From Candidatus Segatella intestinihominis (GTDB lineage: Bacteria; Bacteroidota; Bacteroidia; Bacteroidales; Bacteroidaceae), in NCBI GenBank assembly GCA_900548535.1, contig URLG01000107.1, positions 1 to 7,219 of the forward strand: DNA of 7,219 nt, in the 5' to 3' direction. Both the position numbers and the translations under genes were made by a program. The notes under the pieces are model-generated. The model saw nothing but the letters and a program-made list of their open reading frames with translations. It was not told where the DNA came from and made no database searches. Shown in pieces: positions 1 to 7,011 of the stretch (position 1 is the first letter of the stretch; each line of letters starts with the position of its first letter).

Positions 1-65
1 AGTTAGGAGTTAGGAGTGAGGAGTTTTCACAGTTAGGAGTTAGGAGTGAGGAGTTAGGAGTTCAG
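1..65 (+). repeat. Heptanucleotide tandem repeat (AGTTAGG / AGTGAGG)
   Basis: Seven-base units follow one another from base 1: two AGTTAGG, one AGTGAGG, a 9-base interruption (AGTTTTCAC), then two AGTTAGG, one AGTGAGG, one AGTTAGG and AGTTCAG, which ends directly at the ATG at 66. Bases 1-25 recur exactly at 31-55, giving a second-order period of 30. GGAG occurs seven times. The last AGGAG (56-60) sits 5 bases before the ATG and looks like a Shine-Dalgarno site, though Bacteroidetes rely little on these. In the frame of the downstream gene the whole repeat is open and reads as repeated LGVRSEE blocks. It may therefore be coding, or it may be a leader. The left edge of the repeat lies outside the window. 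Confidence 0.9.
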
Positions 66-2198
66 ATGAGACCCAATCCATGGAAGGGAATGCTGCTGCA
101 TCTGGAATATTCGGCTCGTAAGAAACTGCACATCGACATCCGAATGCCCCTGGGTATGACCATCGAGGAGACGCAGAGGGCTTACTGTGAGGCACTGGGC
201 GTGCCCTACGACGAGAGCTGCATCACGCCAGAGCGCATGCTCTTCATCACCGACAAGGAGTCGGAAATCTATCGCTCGCCCCATTGGTACGAGGTGCTGC
301 CGCAGGCGGAACTGGAGAAGCGCAGACAAGCCTACCTGGACCGTGGGCTCACCATCGACGGAAGAGCTGGGAAAATTAATAGTTTACAGTTAACAGTTAA
401 TAGCAATACTGCTCATGCTGCTCCTCTCAGCCCTGCTGGAGCTTCTCAGGATGCTGCTGCAATGGCAACCGGCAAGAACCTCGCAGCCTTCGACCTCTTC
501 CGCAATGCTGCCGGGCTGAAGGACGTAGACATCAACACCCCAGGCTCCCGCCACTCATCGCTTCTGGCTATCATGAGCGCAGGCGCATCGAGAGTGATGC
601 CCGAAGAGGAACTGAAGGCGGTGGTGGCGCAGAAGATGCCTGTCTTCTCGCTGGAGCGTGACTGCCAACAGCTCATCCACGATTTCTATGCGAAATATGG
701 CGACAGTTCGAAGCCGATGTCACAAGCCGTGATCCGCATTAATGCCCAGGCAGAGCAGTACTCCCAGAAGGATGCCGTGGCATTCCAATCCGCAGGTTCC
801 GTGGGTTCCGATGGCGACACGGACTCCAATGCGGAAGATGAAAAAATCGCTCCGCCTCCGATGCCCGAACATCTCCCGAAACTCGTGGAGCTGCTGCTAT
901 CGAAGACACCGGACGTCTACAAGCCTGCCGTGGCGCATGCCATCTTTCCGCCACTTGCCACACACCTCTGCAAGACCACCTTCAAGTATATTGACAATGT
1001 GGAGCACGAGGCTACCCTGATGTGCTGTCTGCTGGCAGGCACGGGAGCAGGCAAGAACTGTGTGCAGATGCCTATCAACATGATTATGGAGGACATCAGA
1101 CAGCGCGACCGTGAGAACCTGAAACGTGAGAAGGAATGGAAAGACGAGGTGACACGCAAGGGCGCCAACAAGGATAAGCGCAAGCGCCCGGAAAACCTCA
1201 TCATCCAGGAGATAGATGCTGATATGACCAACCCGGCATTCGTTATGCGCACTGCCGAGGCTCAGGAACATTTCCTCTATACTACGCTCAACGAGATAGA
1301 CCAGTTTGATGCCCTCAAAGGGCAGGGCAACCAGCAGTTCAAGATCATGTGTCTTGCCTTCGACCCGGGCAACCAATATGGTCAGACGCGCGTGGGCACA
1401 TCGAGCGTCACCGAGCGCATCACCATCCGGTTCAACTGGAATGCATCGACTACCATCCAGCTGGGGCAGCGATATTTCTCGAAGGTGCTCATCGACGGAC
1501 CTATCAGCCGCATCAACTTCTGTACCATCCCGGAGCGGGAAATCGGTGCCGAAATGCCTGTTTACGGCGAATATGACGAGGCTTTCAGAGAGGCTCTCAG
1601 ACCGTACATAGAGAATCTGTGCAAGGCATCGGGCAGAATAGACTGCAACGAGGCTTTCGCCCTGGCAGAAAAGTTGAAGGAAGAGAATGCCGACTTTTCG
1701 CGCATGTCGCAAAACAGGGTGTTCGAGAATCTCTCCTTCCGTGGCAACGTAATAGCCTTCCTCAAGGCTTGCGTGCTATACGTGGCAAACGGCTGCAAAT
1801 GGGAACCCGAAATAGAAGAGTTCATCAGATGGAGCGAGAGCTACGACCTGTGGTGCAAGATGATTTTCTTTGGCGCAGGAATAGCCAAGGCTAATGAGGC
1901 AGGGGAGAAATCGGGCAAGCGTGGACCAGCCAACCTGCTGCAGCAATTGCCTGACACCTTCACTTACGCTCAGGCTGAGATGGTGCGCCAGCGAAACGAC
2001 TTCGGCAAGAATGGTACGGTGACGATGCTGAGAAACTGGGTGAACCGCCATTACATCGAGAAAGTTCCTCCGAAGGGAGCAAATGCCGACGGAGCTGACG
2101 GAAAGCAAGGTGGAAAGGTGTTCAGTATTCAGTTATTCAGTTTTAAGAAGCTATTATTCCGTTCCGACGGACTCGACCTGAGAGGCTCCAACGTTTAA
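66..2198 (+). CDS. VirE-N/DUF3987-like replication ATPase (probably 5'-partial)
   Basis: This is a 710-residue protein from the ATG at 66, probably a primase/helicase-type ATPase of the kind found in Bacteroidales mobile elements. Residues 1-100 resemble the end of a VirE N-terminal (BT4734/BF3469-type) region, ending in RRQAYLDRGLTIDGR. Residues 115-265 are a low-similarity linker rich in Ala, Ser and Asp. The DUF3987-like ATPase core covers about 265-500. It has a P-loop AGTGAGKN (324-331), a charged helix (345-375), a Walker-B-like LYTTLNEIDQFD (404-415), and a conserved-looking segment with RVGTSSVTE and FNWNASTTIQ (442-465). The C-terminal part (620-665) looks like a winged-helix end. 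Two oddities stand out. The P-loop has Asn331 where Ser or Thr is usual, and short repeat-encoded inserts sit at 103-113 and 685-693. The frame stays open through the repeat to the left edge, so the true start and the primase part may lie outside. A DUF5675 gene follows after 39 bases. The family call is from memory of similar proteins; helicase activity is inferred. Confidence 0.8.
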   Translation: MRPNPWKGMLLHLEYSARKKLHIDIRMPLGMTIEETQRAYCEALGVPYDESCITPERMLFITDKESEIYRSPHWYEVLPQAELEKRRQAYLDRGLTIDGRAGKINSLQLTVNSNTAHAAPLSPAGASQDAAAMATGKNLAAFDLFRNAAGLKDVDINTPGSRHSSLLAIMSAGASRVMPEEELKAVVAQKMPVFSLERDCQQLIHDFYAKYGDSSKPMSQAVIRINAQAEQYSQKDAVAFQSAGSVGSDGDTDSNAEDEKIAPPPMPEHLPKLVELLLSKTPDVYKPAVAHAIFPPLATHLCKTTFKYIDNVEHEATLMCCLLAGTGAGKNCVQMPINMIMEDIRQRDRENLKREKEWKDEVTRKGANKDKRKRPENLIIQEIDADMTNPAFVMRTAEAQEHFLYTTLNEIDQFDALKGQGNQQFKIMCLAFDPGNQYGQTRVGTSSVTERITIRFNWNASTTIQLGQRYFSKVLIDGPISRINFCTIPEREIGAEMPVYGEYDEAFREALRPYIENLCKASGRIDCNEAFALAEKLKEENADFSRMSQNRVFENLSFRGNVIAFLKACVLYVANGCKWEPEIEEFIRWSESYDLWCKMIFFGAGIAKANEAGEKSGKRGPANLLQQLPDTFTYAQAEMVRQRNDFGKNGTVTMLRNWVNRHYIEKVPPKGANADGADGKQGGKVFSIQLFSFKKLLFRSDGLDLRGSNV
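374..403 (+). repeat. In-frame heptamer repeat (AGTTAAC-type) inside the ATPase gene
   Basis: Four 7-base units run AATTAAT, AGTTTAC, AGTTAAC, AGTTAAT and then AG. They form an AT-rich island in otherwise GC-rich coding sequence. The repeat encodes roughly residues 103-113 (KINSLQLTVNS), exactly between the N-terminal domain that ends in LTIDGR and the Ala/Ser-rich linker. A one-unit change would shift the frame; three units would add or remove seven residues. Confidence 0.75.
2121..2141 (+). repeat. In-frame TTCAGT(A) short tandem repeat near the 3' end of the ATPase gene
   Basis: TTCAGT occurs at 2121, 2128 and 2136, with spacings of 7 and 8 bases. It encodes the hydrophobic insert FSIQLFSF (residues 686-693) just before KKLLFRSDGLDLR, the apparent original C-terminus. 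Like the two other repeats in this gene it is AT-richer than its surroundings, keeps the frame open and falls outside recognisable domain cores. Confidence 0.6.
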
Positions 2199-2206
2199 TA
2201 GTTTTG
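2199..2206 (+). promoter_or_regulatory. Bacteroidetes -7 box (TAGTTTTG) before the DUF5675 gene
   Basis: TAGTTTTG matches the Bacteroidetes -7 consensus TAnnTTTG exactly and begins at the base after the ATPase stop codon. Transcription would start near 2212, giving a leader of about 25 bases. No good -33 TTTG is visible; the closest is CCTG at 2177-2180 with an 18-base spacer. The gene may also be read through from the ATPase gene, since no terminator separates them. Confidence 0.4.
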
Positions 2207-2237
2207 AAAAAAACTTAACACTTAATATTCTAGCAAA

Positions 2238-2798
2238 ATGGAAATAGTATTAAAGCGTATAGCTAAAAAAGGAACTTATACCATCGGCAGACTCTATCTG
2301 CTGACCGATGCAAGCGTAAAGCGCAACTCGCTGCCCGGTAAGAAGAAAAATGATAAGTGTACTCTGGTTCATACCTTTGACAGCCAGCTGCTGTCCAAGG
2401 ATACATATCTCTGCGATACCATGGAGCCTACATGGCGCAATCTGTTGGGTATCGAGCTAAAGCCAGAGGAAGTGGATGCCCGCTATAGCCGCAAGAGTGG
2501 CGTGAAGGCACGTAAGGTGCCTGGCAAAACGGCCATTCCTGAAGGCTCATATCCAGTGGTCCTATCGTATTCGCCAAGATTCAAGCGTTGGCTGCCATTA
2601 CTGTTGGGCGTGCCGAATTTCGAGGGCATCCGCATCCATGCAGGCAATTATCCTGACGACACGCAAGGCTGTATCCTCGTGGGGGAGAATAAGCTCGAAG
2701 GCATGGTGCTCGACTCCCGCATCTGGCTGCATCGACTCATCAACGCCATGATAGCGGCTCGCGACCGAGACGAAAGTATCTGGATTACGATAATCTAA
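2238..2798 (+). CDS. DUF5675 family protein
   Basis: This 186-residue protein carries the hallmarks of DUF5675. The N-terminal strand pair is LKRIAKKGTYTIGRLYLL (residues 5-22). The core signature is VPGKTAIPEGSYPVV (94-108), followed by SPRFKRWLPLL (112-122) and GVPNFEGIRIHAGN (124-137), with the DDTQGCILVG stretch at 140-149. The His134 ... Gly144-Cys145 arrangement recalls the HG...S-x-G-C active site of L,D-transpeptidase (YkuD) folds. A role on peptidoglycan is therefore conceivable, but it is inference and no activity is established to my knowledge. Residues 27-52 and 65-92 look like insertions relative to short phage versions. There is no signal peptide or membrane segment, so it is cytoplasmic unless released by another route. 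The ATG at 2238 gives the expected family N-terminus. Its position 39 bases after the ATPase gene suggests one functional unit, as in phage-like cassettes. A hairpin terminator follows. Confidence 0.88.
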   Translation: MEIVLKRIAKKGTYTIGRLYLLTDASVKRNSLPGKKKNDKCTLVHTFDSQLLSKDTYLCDTMEPTWRNLLGIELKPEEVDARYSRKSGVKARKVPGKTAIPEGSYPVVLSYSPRFKRWLPLLLGVPNFEGIRIHAGNYPDDTQGCILVGENKLEGMVLDSRIWLHRLINAMIAARDRDESIWITII

Positions 2799-2825
2799 GT
2801 ATGATTATCATATAGAAAGAAAAGG

Positions 2826-2872
2826 GGATGGATTTCACCTGTTATAGAAGGTGTATCCATCCTTGATTCTTT
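2826..2872 (+). terminator. Hairpin terminator after the DUF5675 gene
   Basis: GGATGGAT (2826-2833) pairs with ATCCATCC (2855-2862). After a small internal bulge, CACCT (2836-2840) pairs with AGGTG (2849-2853), closing an 8-base loop. The T-rich tract TTGATTCTTTATT follows at once. It lies 27 bases past the stop at 2798 and separates the left unit from the restriction gene. Confidence 0.85.
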
Positions 2873-2953
2873 ATTGAGTGGTTGTGTTTTGGGGCAATAT
2901 TATCGTAAGATTCCTATGTGAAACATTAATTTATTAAAAAAGACTATTTGACT

Positions 2954-2985
2954 TATGGTAGTATTCAGTTTTTTTATTAATTTTG
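2954..2985 (+). promoter_or_regulatory. Bacteroidetes-type promoter of the type IIG restriction gene
   Basis: A perfect -7 box TAATTTTG (2978-2985, consensus TAnnTTTG) is preceded, after a 20-base spacer, by TATG (2954-2957), a one-mismatch version of the -33 TTTG. The predicted transcription start is near 2990-2993, leaving a leader of about 15 bases before the ATG at 3007. This placement argues against the in-frame TTG at 2983 as start codon, because it lies inside the -7 box. Confidence 0.6.
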
Positions 2986-3006
2986 CAAAATAAAAGTCGA
3001 AAAAAT

Positions 3007-6000
3007 ATGGTTGAGAATAAAAATATACAAACTCCATCACAATCCATCAAGAAGTCATATCTGCGGCAACCCGTAGAACAGGCAGTATTGGAAAATTTTA
3101 GAGAGCATCTGGAAATTCTTCTTAAAGAATTGAATCCATCTGATATAGAAGAAGCGAACAAGGGGCGTGTAAAGACATTCCTTGACCATACATTGTGGTT
3201 GTCAAATTCCTATGAAATAAATGCTTCTGGCAAAACAGACCTTACTATAAAGGACAAGAATCTAGAACGGAATGTTGTCTTGTTTGAATTCAAGAAAGTT
3301 AACAGTCCTGAGATGGTAACCAAGGAGGATTTGGTTCGTAAGGCCATGTTTGAACTTGTGCTATATTATGTTCTTGAAGAGCATGAACGCAAGAATACTA
3401 ATATTAAACACCTTGTAATTTCTGATGGTTATAAGTATTTTATCTTTGAAAAAGGTCTATTTTGGGATCTGTTTGGAAGAGATAAAATGCTTGTTCGTAA
3501 CATAATGTCATCAGAGAGAACAAGCAGCGAGAAGCGTGATTATATTTACAACCAAATTATTAAGCCAAAGGTAGAGGCTTATAAGAATAAACTTGCATTC
3601 ACCTATGTGGATTTAGCGTCTTACTGTAAGGAAATAGATAAAAAAGACATCATTTCAAAACCTCGTTTTAAGGCTTTGTTCAAATTGTTTTCACCTATCC
3701 ACTTGCAGAACCTTCCTTTTTCGGAAGACCATAATACGCTGAACAAAAAATTCTACTCAGAACTTCTCTACATCATGGGTCTTGAGGAGCGTGGTCAGAA
3801 ACATCAAATTCAACGCCTTAGAGGAGAGAATCGTCAGGGGTACTCCCTCCTGGAACAGGCATACTCTATGCTTGCAGACTATGAGCTAACCGATAATACA
3901 AGGGGGTATCAAAATGAGAATCTTCGTTTTGAAACAGCCCTTGGTTTGGTTATCGTATGGATAAACCGTACTCTTTTTATGAAGCTTCTTGAGTCACAAC
4001 TTATAGCTTTTAACGGGAACAAGAAGAAATATGCTTTCTTCGAGAAGCTTACAGACTTTTCCATGATGCATTATCTTTTCTGTAAGGTAATGGCTATACC
4101 GGAATTAGAACGGACTGATGAGATGAAAAATAAGTTTGGGGAAGTTCCATATCTTAACAGTTCACTTTTCGAACTTACTGATATAGAGAAGAGTTACTTT
4201 CCTATCAGTAGTTTACGTAATGGTGAGGTTGAAATCATGAAGAATACTTGTCTTAAGGATATAAAGGGGAAAGAGGCTTCTGGGAGAATACGTATTCTGG
4301 ATTATCTCAAGCAGTTTCTTGACTGCTATGACTTTGGGGCAGAAACAGGAGAAAGTGGTAAAACTATAATAAATGCATCCGTGTTGGGATTGATTTTTGA
4401 GAAAATCAACGGTTATAAAGATGGTTCATTCTTTACTCCTGGCTATATCACTTCATATCTTTGTCATGAGACATTGAGACGCTGTGTGACTGACAGGTAC
4501 AACGAAAAATACGGTACAGATTATAAAGACTTTGAAACATTGGCCGAAAACTTCGACTATACAGACAAGAATAAGCGTGATGGAGTTAACGCAATGATTA
4601 ATGGCATACGTGTATGTGATCCCGCTGTTGGTAGTGGTCACTTCGTTGTGTCTGCCTTAAATGAGTTTATTGCAATCAAGCGCGAATTGAATGTGTTAAA
4701 GACAATAGATGGCAAACGTTTTGGTTATCGTGTAGACATTGAGGATGATGAGCTTGTTGTAACTGATGCTGACGGTGAACTGCGTTACAACCCTAATGAT
4801 TCAGAAAGCCAGCTGGTACAGGAAACTCTCTTTGAAGAAAAGCGTACAATTATAGAAAACTGCCTGTTTGGGGTTGATATAAACCCTAACAGTGCAGAAA
4901 TTTGTCAACTCCGCTTGTGGATAGAACTTTTGAAGAATGCATACTATATCAAGGATGATACAGGTAAACGACATTTACAGACATTACCTAATATAGATAT
5001 CAACATTAAGTGTGGCAATTCTCTTGTAATGAAATACGCTTTGGGTGACCCTATTGACAAGGTTCTTAGAGGAGCAAAAGTCACTATGAGTGAATATAGA
5101 AGGCATGTTGCAGATTATAAGAATTGTCCTTCTAAGGAAAATAAACATACAGTTGAGCAAGACATAGCAAAAATTAAAAGTAAGCTAGATGAAGGATACG
5201 ATAAGGAGACTGACGAATATAAAAAGTGGGTTAAAGTCTGTGCTGATATTCTGTCACGTGACAATTCTCTTTTTCCACCAGAAGAAGAGGAAACCAAGGT
5301 GTTGGAAAACTTGCGAAAGCAAGAGGTAAAGCTCCGTCACGCAGTAGAAGAAGTATCAAATCGCCATGCGAGATTAAAAGCTTTTGAATGGCGCTACGAG
5401 TTCCCCGAGGTTCTTGATGATAAAGGTTTCTTTAATGGTTTCGATTGCATTATAGGTAATCCTCCTTATGGAGTTTCAATTCAAGACGAATATAGAAAAA
5501 CTGTTGAGGAAAAGCATGAGCATATGCCTGATTATGAAATATATTACTATTTTATCTCATTAGGGCAAAAACTCCTAAAAAACAAAGGATATCTTGCATA
5601 TATAATCCCGAATACGTGGCTGTTCAATCAATTTGCGCAGTCATTAAGGGAGAATCTTGTTCAGGTGGATATAGAACATCCCTATGCTTGGTCAATAGAA
5701 CAACTTCTGGATTGTACTAACATACCTATCTTTGATTCTGCAACAGTAAGAAATACGGTTATAATAATGCAGAAGAGTAATAAGCCTTCTGCAGATATCA
5801 CCTATAAGAATACCCGAGATTTGATAGAGAATCAAGATGACAACAAACTTGAAGGAAAAAGTCTCTTTAATAAACTCATCAATCGCGAATCCCTTACAAT
5901 CTCAATAGAGGATTTAAAAAAAGAGTTTTCTCAAAATTGGGGATTGGCTTTCTTTTTAACAAAGGAAGAGAATCAGGTGGTTGGAAATATAATGTCAAAC

Positions 6001-6756
6001 ACAGTTGCGCTCGAGACTCTTTTCACAGAAGTTTCTCAAGGAATAATAGCGTATGACAAGCTAAAGGGTGTTTCTAAAAAAGACATTGAAAATCGAGCAT
6101 TTCATTCAGAAACCTATCATAGCGGTTATAAGAAGTGGCTTCGAGGTTTTGATGTAAATAAGTACAGCGTTGCTTGGAATACCAGTCCGGTTAAGGTAAG
6201 TGGCAAACAAACAGACAAGGAAATATACGTTGACTATGACAGAATACCTAAGGCGCGCGAGCAGAAGTACTTTATGGGGAAACGACTGTTAGTGAGAGAA
6301 ATTACTAACCCTTCTATCTTTGCAGCAATCACGGATGAAGAATTATACAATGATCCTGCAATTCTTGTAGTAAAAGATAGTGACAGATATCCACTAGAAT
6401 TAGTGTGTGGTATTTTGAATTCGCAACTTGCCGCATTCTATCATTTCAGGCATTCTCCAAAGGCAACGAAGGGGGCTTTCCCTAAAATAATGATATCTGA
6501 TATTAGGAAATTCCCTCTTCCTCTTATCTCGGATGATAACTCAAATATTGCTGAGAAGATAATTAGATTAGTAGGTAAAATCCAATCAGAAATTCAGACT
6601 GGAGATTCTAAAAATGACATGATCCGGGGATTGCAATGGCAGATAGATTATTGGGTATTCAAGCTTTATAATATTGGAGAAAAAGATATCTTAACAATAG
6701 ATGAATCCTTCTTTGATAGAAAACCTGCAGATTTTATATTATCTGATGGGGAATAA
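3007..6756 (+). CDS. Type IIG restriction-modification enzyme (Eco57I-like, N6-adenine)
   Basis: This single chain (1249 residues from ATG 3007) combines cleavage, methylation and target recognition, and acts on foreign DNA in the cytoplasm. Residues 30-200 form a DUF7149-like nuclease domain with a PD-(D/E)xK core: Asp78 in GKTDLTI, then Glu94-Phe-Lys96 in LFEFKK. A helical linker spans about 200-450. The methyltransferase has GSFFTP (473-478, motif X), DPAVGSGHF (538-546, motif I, S-adenosylmethionine), GVDINP (622-627, motif II), CGNSL (669-673) and NPPY (818-821, motif IV, typical of N6-adenine enzymes). A charged probable coiled coil (about 690-790) lies between the last two. The C-terminus (about 1015-1165) resembles the TaqI-like specificity domain, ending near FPKIMISDIRKFPLP. 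All catalytic motifs look intact. The gene is AT-rich and stands alone with its own promoter, suggesting transfer. BREX PglX is the main alternative, but no brx genes are visible and the nuclease motif argues against it. The recognition sequence cannot be told. A TTG at 2983 would add eight residues. Confidence 0.92.
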   Translation: MVENKNIQTPSQSIKKSYLRQPVEQAVLENFREHLEILLKELNPSDIEEANKGRVKTFLDHTLWLSNSYEINASGKTDLTIKDKNLERNVVLFEFKKVNSPEMVTKEDLVRKAMFELVLYYVLEEHERKNTNIKHLVISDGYKYFIFEKGLFWDLFGRDKMLVRNIMSSERTSSEKRDYIYNQIIKPKVEAYKNKLAFTYVDLASYCKEIDKKDIISKPRFKALFKLFSPIHLQNLPFSEDHNTLNKKFYSELLYIMGLEERGQKHQIQRLRGENRQGYSLLEQAYSMLADYELTDNTRGYQNENLRFETALGLVIVWINRTLFMKLLESQLIAFNGNKKKYAFFEKLTDFSMMHYLFCKVMAIPELERTDEMKNKFGEVPYLNSSLFELTDIEKSYFPISSLRNGEVEIMKNTCLKDIKGKEASGRIRILDYLKQFLDCYDFGAETGESGKTIINASVLGLIFEKINGYKDGSFFTPGYITSYLCHETLRRCVTDRYNEKYGTDYKDFETLAENFDYTDKNKRDGVNAMINGIRVCDPAVGSGHFVVSALNEFIAIKRELNVLKTIDGKRFGYRVDIEDDELVVTDADGELRYNPNDSESQLVQETLFEEKRTIIENCLFGVDINPNSAEICQLRLWIELLKNAYYIKDDTGKRHLQTLPNIDINIKCGNSLVMKYALGDPIDKVLRGAKVTMSEYRRHVADYKNCPSKENKHTVEQDIAKIKSKLDEGYDKETDEYKKWVKVCADILSRDNSLFPPEEEETKVLENLRKQEVKLRHAVEEVSNRHARLKAFEWRYEFPEVLDDKGFFNGFDCIIGNPPYGVSIQDEYRKTVEEKHEHMPDYEIYYYFISLGQKLLKNKGYLAYIIPNTWLFNQFAQSLRENLVQVDIEHPYAWSIEQLLDCTNIPIFDSATVRNTVIIMQKSNKPSADITYKNTRDLIENQDDNKLEGKSLFNKLINRESLTISIEDLKKEFSQNWGLAFFLTKEENQVVGNIMSNTVALETLFTEVSQGIIAYDKLKGVSKKDIENRAFHSETYHSGYKKWLRGFDVNKYSVAWNTSPVKVSGKQTDKEIYVDYDRIPKAREQKYFMGKRLLVREITNPSIFAAITDEELYNDPAILVVKDSDRYPLELVCGILNSQLAAFYHFRHSPKATKGAFPKIMISDIRKFPLPLISDDNSNIAEKIIRLVGKIQSEIQTGDSKNDMIRGLQWQIDYWVFKLYNIGEKDILTIDESFFDRKPADFILSDGE

Positions 6757-6882
6757 GAAATGAATAGTTGTGGTTGATTATACGATATGATTTGCTAAAT
6801 GGTGGGCATAATATGAGGTCATCAGCTTAGCTTTTTATTCGTTTTATAGGACATGGTAATGTTTGTCAAAACGTGACAGTGA
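6757..6882. other. Gene-free stretch between the restriction gene and the hydrolase remnant
   Basis: All frames are broken by stops and I recognise no gene, RNA or insertion sequence here. It probably contains the junction between the restriction gene segment and older chromosomal sequence. Near its right end GTGACA occurs twice in tandem (6873-6884) and supplies two TGA stops in the frame of the following hydrolase remnant. Confidence 0.5.
6794..6838 (+). terminator. Possible weak terminator after the restriction gene
   Basis: GCTAA (6794-6798) can pair with TTAGC (6827-6831), followed directly by TTTTTATT. The stem is only 5 base pairs with a long 28-base loop, so folding strength is doubtful. 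The T-run position 75 bases after the stop is the main support. Confidence 0.25.
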
Positions 6883-7002
6883 CAGTTATTTGTACGTCCG
6901 TTGGCTGATGGTTCTCATGCCATTGCCATTCTCAACAGTAGTGACAAGCCAATCCAGGTGCTGGCCGATTTCAAGCAAACCAAGGTTTTCATGTTGAGAT
7001 AA
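6883..7002 (+). pseudogene. 3' remnant of a glycoside hydrolase gene (alpha-galactosidase-like)
   Basis: The frame ending in TAA at 7000-7002 reads about 39 residues: QLFVRPLADGSHAIAILN followed by SSDKPIQVLADFKQTKVFMLR. The VRPLADGSxAxAxxN pattern is what I remember from the C-terminal beta-sandwich of family 27 alpha-galactosidases. The rest of such a protein (several hundred residues, with the catalytic barrel) is missing. The frame meets TGA stops at 6880-6882 and 6874-6876, and no continuation is visible farther upstream. It has no start codon in a suitable place and is almost certainly not expressed as a protein. A hairpin terminator begins 10 bases after its stop, as expected for an intact former gene end. 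The family assignment rests on a short segment and should be read as probable only. Confidence 0.6.
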
Positions 7003-7011
7003 AACAAAAGA

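Noticed and set aside
371..405. Integration site or transcription factor operator in the AT-rich TTAACAGTTAA stretch
   Set aside because: It lies within coding sequence and is better explained by the period-7 tandem structure that recurs elsewhere in the same gene.
897..1712. Long open frame of 271 codons on the minus strand inside the ATPase gene
   Set aside because: It is a shadow of the GC-rich plus-strand gene. It has no recognisable motif, and the plus-strand frame carries the P-loop and conserved ATPase segments.
2800..2812. Odd palindrome TATGATTATCATA just after the DUF5675 stop
   Set aside because: Six-base AT-rich arms occur easily by chance, the site is downstream of a gene and before a terminator, and no regulator gene is nearby.
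2959..2975. A fourth copy of the AGTATTCAG-type repeat upstream of the restriction gene
   Set aside because: Only one unit (AGTATTCAGTT) is present without tandem repetition, in AT-rich promoter sequence, so chance is a sufficient explanation.
3007..6756. BREX PglX methyltransferase as identity of the large gene
   Set aside because: Size and the NPPY motif fit, but the N-terminal Asp...Glu-x-Lys nuclease core, the TaqI-like C-terminus and the absence of other BREX genes favour a type IIG restriction-modification enzyme.
2876..6775. Possible direct repeats flanking the restriction gene (GTGGTTG near 2878 and near 6770)
   Set aside because: Only 7 bases are shared, the surrounding sequence does not match, and the spacing fits no known element end. 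It is not supported as a target-site duplication or attachment site.
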